Translations under genes and position numbers: made by a program
Source: Ruminococcus sp.
GTDB taxonomy: Bacteria; Bacillota; Clostridia; Oscillospirales; Ruminococcaceae
Direction of reading: 5' to 3'
Length of the DNA: 16,143 bases
Assembly (NCBI GenBank): GCA_029063695.1
Contig: JAIDNR010000123.1
Location: 1-16,143, forward strand
In this document: in pieces, positions 14,965 to 16,143 of the stretch
Layout: each line of letters begins with the position of its first letter
Numbering within the stretch: the first letter of the stretch is position 1
Notes under the pieces: model-generated
The model's database searches: none
What the model was told of the DNA's origin: nothing
What the model saw: the letters and a program-made list of their open reading frames with translations, nothing else

Positions 14965-16143
14965 ATGAGCAAAAAAGAAAAGAAGGAATTTACAGATACT
15001 TCTGTTGAGGAGACTGTTGAAACTGCCAAGCCGAAAAAGTCAGGAAATTTTAAGAAACTGAAATTCGGCTCAATGTCTGTTGTTGTTATTATTCTTGTAA
15101 TCGCTATTGTTATAGTCCTCAATCTTATGTGCGGACTTCTTATGAAGCGTTATCCTGTTAAAATCGACCTTACTCCCGATAACAGATATGAGCTTTCGGA
15201 TAAGTCAATTGAGGCTGTACAGGCTATTGACAAGGACGTTGAAATTACTGTAATGATGACAAAAGATTATTTTTCTGCCATGTCACAGCAGTATGAAAAT
15301 ATGTTCTATCAGTATTACGGTGCTGTGGTTGAAATGCCTTTTGAAATTATTCCCGAAATTCTTGATAAGTATGCTGTATATGCAGAGCAGGGCAAGGGAA
15401 GTATATCCGTAAGCTATGTTGACATGAACAAAGACCCTGATGTTGTTACACGATTCAGCAATTACTACAGTGGTGAAATCACACAGGGAAGTATTGTTCT
15501 CCAGTGCGGTGAACGTGTAAAAGTAATTGATTCCAATGCTGTTGCAGGTATGATTGCTCCTACTCAGGACAGTAATATCAACAATATAAATATGACTTTT
15601 GCAGGTGAAAGCACCATTACTTCTGCTATCAGGGCAGTTACGGACGCAAATCCTGTAAGAACTGCTTTTGCAACCAAAATGAACGGAAATTCCATTCTTG
15701 ATACCACACACGCCTCAATTACTGCATCATTTGAGAATTTTCTCACAACAAACGGCTATGAATGCACTGAAATCGATATTGCTACAGATACACTCAGCGT
15801 TGATGATTATGATATGCTTGTTGTTGCCTGTCCTGTTGTGGATTTCACGGAAGACATTATAACAAAAATCAGTGATTTTCTTTATAATAGCGGAAAATAT
15901 GAAAAGGATTTGATTTATGTTCCGAATCTCAATGCAACGAATATTCCTAATATAAGTGCATTTCTTGAGGACTGGAAAATCGAAATACAGCAGTCTGCTG
16001 TAATGGACGAGAATATGGTTCAGGCAAGTTTCAATTCTCTCGGAGCAGTTAGCTATGCTCCCATGCTTAAAGTTGCCGATGCCGAAACGGTAGGAACTCT
16101 GCCGAATGATGCACTTCCGATTATCTGTCTCTTATACACAACA
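14965..16143 (+). CDS. GldG-like ABC transporter auxiliary protein, 3'-truncated by the window end
   Basis: This open frame of 393 codons runs off the window without a stop. It has a basic/acidic cytoplasmic N-terminus (1-36), one hydrophobic helix (about 37-59) and an extracytoplasmic region. That region begins with 'YPVKIDLTPDNRYELSDKS' (63-81), the element that opens GldG/ABC_transp_aux proteins, then a thioredoxin-like stretch 'VEITVMMTKDYF' (92-103). In this family the full protein usually ends in a second membrane helix, which is missing here. AAAGGAG (14948-14954) precedes the ATG by ten bases. Residues from 388 on (CLLYTT) are encoded by a sequence matching the Tn5 mosaic end and are probably not genomic. 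It completes the ATPase-permease-auxiliary cassette. Confidence 0.85.
   Translation, partial: MSKKEKKEFTDTSVEETVETAKPKKSGNFKKLKFGSMSVVVIILVIAIVIVLNLMCGLLMKRYPVKIDLTPDNRYELSDKSIEAVQAIDKDVEITVMMTKDYFSAMSQQYENMFYQYYGAVVEMPFEIIPEILDKYAVYAEQGKGSISVSYVDMNKDPDVVTRFSNYYSGEITQGSIVLQCGERVKVIDSNAVAGMIAPTQDSNINNINMTFAGESTITSAIRAVTDANPVRTAFATKMNGNSILDTTHASITASFENFLTTNGYECTEIDIATDTLSVDDYDMLVVACPVVDFTEDIITKISDFLYNSGKYEKDLIYVPNLNATNIPNISAFLEDWKIEIQQSAVMDENMVQASFNSLGAVSYAPMLKVADAETVGTLPNDALPIICLLYTT
16125..16143. other. Probable Tn5/Nextera mosaic-end adapter remnant at the contig end
   Basis: CTGTCTCTTATACACA (16125-16140) is identical to the first 16 bases of the 19-base mosaic end used in transposon-based library preparation (CTGTCTCTTATACACATCT). 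The last three bases, ACA, differ from the expected TCT. It lies exactly at the end of the window and inside an otherwise continuous reading frame. A 16-base chance match at that spot is very unlikely. I read it as untrimmed adapter rather than genome. Confidence 0.85.

Overview
The window looks like a contig end from a low-GC Gram-positive anaerobe of the class Clostridia, most likely an Oscillospiraceae/Ruminococcaceae (Ruminococcus-like) gut bacterium. This rests on the AAAGGAG/GGAGG ribosome sites, the gene order rimP-nusA-rnpM-ylxQ-infB-rbfA-nrnA-truB-ribF, the AT-rich coding style, and protein features such as the long Lys-rich IF-2 linker. The taxonomic call is inference. Every gene I can support is on the + strand.

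Region 1 (about 1-3550) is an accessory cell-surface pair: a lipoprotein of the extracellular solute-binding family, joined by an ATGA stop/start overlap to a large polytopic membrane protein whose topology and motifs resemble GT-C glycosyltransferases. No ABC permease or ATPase accompanies the binding protein inside the window. Region 2 (about 3550-4450) is a single gene with its own strong promoter. It encodes a membrane-anchored protein with a Thr-rich stalk and one bacterial Ig-like (Big_2) domain.

Region 3 (about 4470-13100) is the conserved transcription/translation operon. It starts at a near-consensus extended -10 promoter, followed almost at once by a perfect 10-bp hairpin in the untranslated leader. 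It then encodes RimP, NusA, RnpM (YlxR), YlxQ (L7Ae family), IF-2, a small unrecognised acidic protein, RbfA, NrnA (DHH phosphoesterase), TruB and RibF. The products act in 30S maturation, transcription elongation, RNase P modulation, translation initiation, tRNA pseudouridine-55 formation, nano-RNA turnover and flavin cofactor synthesis. The longer gaps in the operon (leader, ylxQ-infB, infB-hypothetical) each hold a perfect stem-loop without a good U-tract.

Region 4 (about 13100-16143) is an ABC-2 type exporter cassette with the GldA/GldF/GldG layout: ATPase, six-segment permease, and a membrane-anchored auxiliary protein cut by the window end. The last 19 bases carry a 16-base match to the Tn5/Nextera mosaic end, so the final codons are probably library adapter, not genome.

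I found no CRISPR array, insertion sequence, tRNA, rRNA or known riboswitch, and no gene-free stretch longer than 300 bases. Most of the window is ordinary core genome. The items most worth a second look are the lipoprotein/GT-C-like pair, the unrecognised protein between IF-2 and RbfA, the altered KH1 loop and acidic tail of NusA, and the series of operon hairpins.
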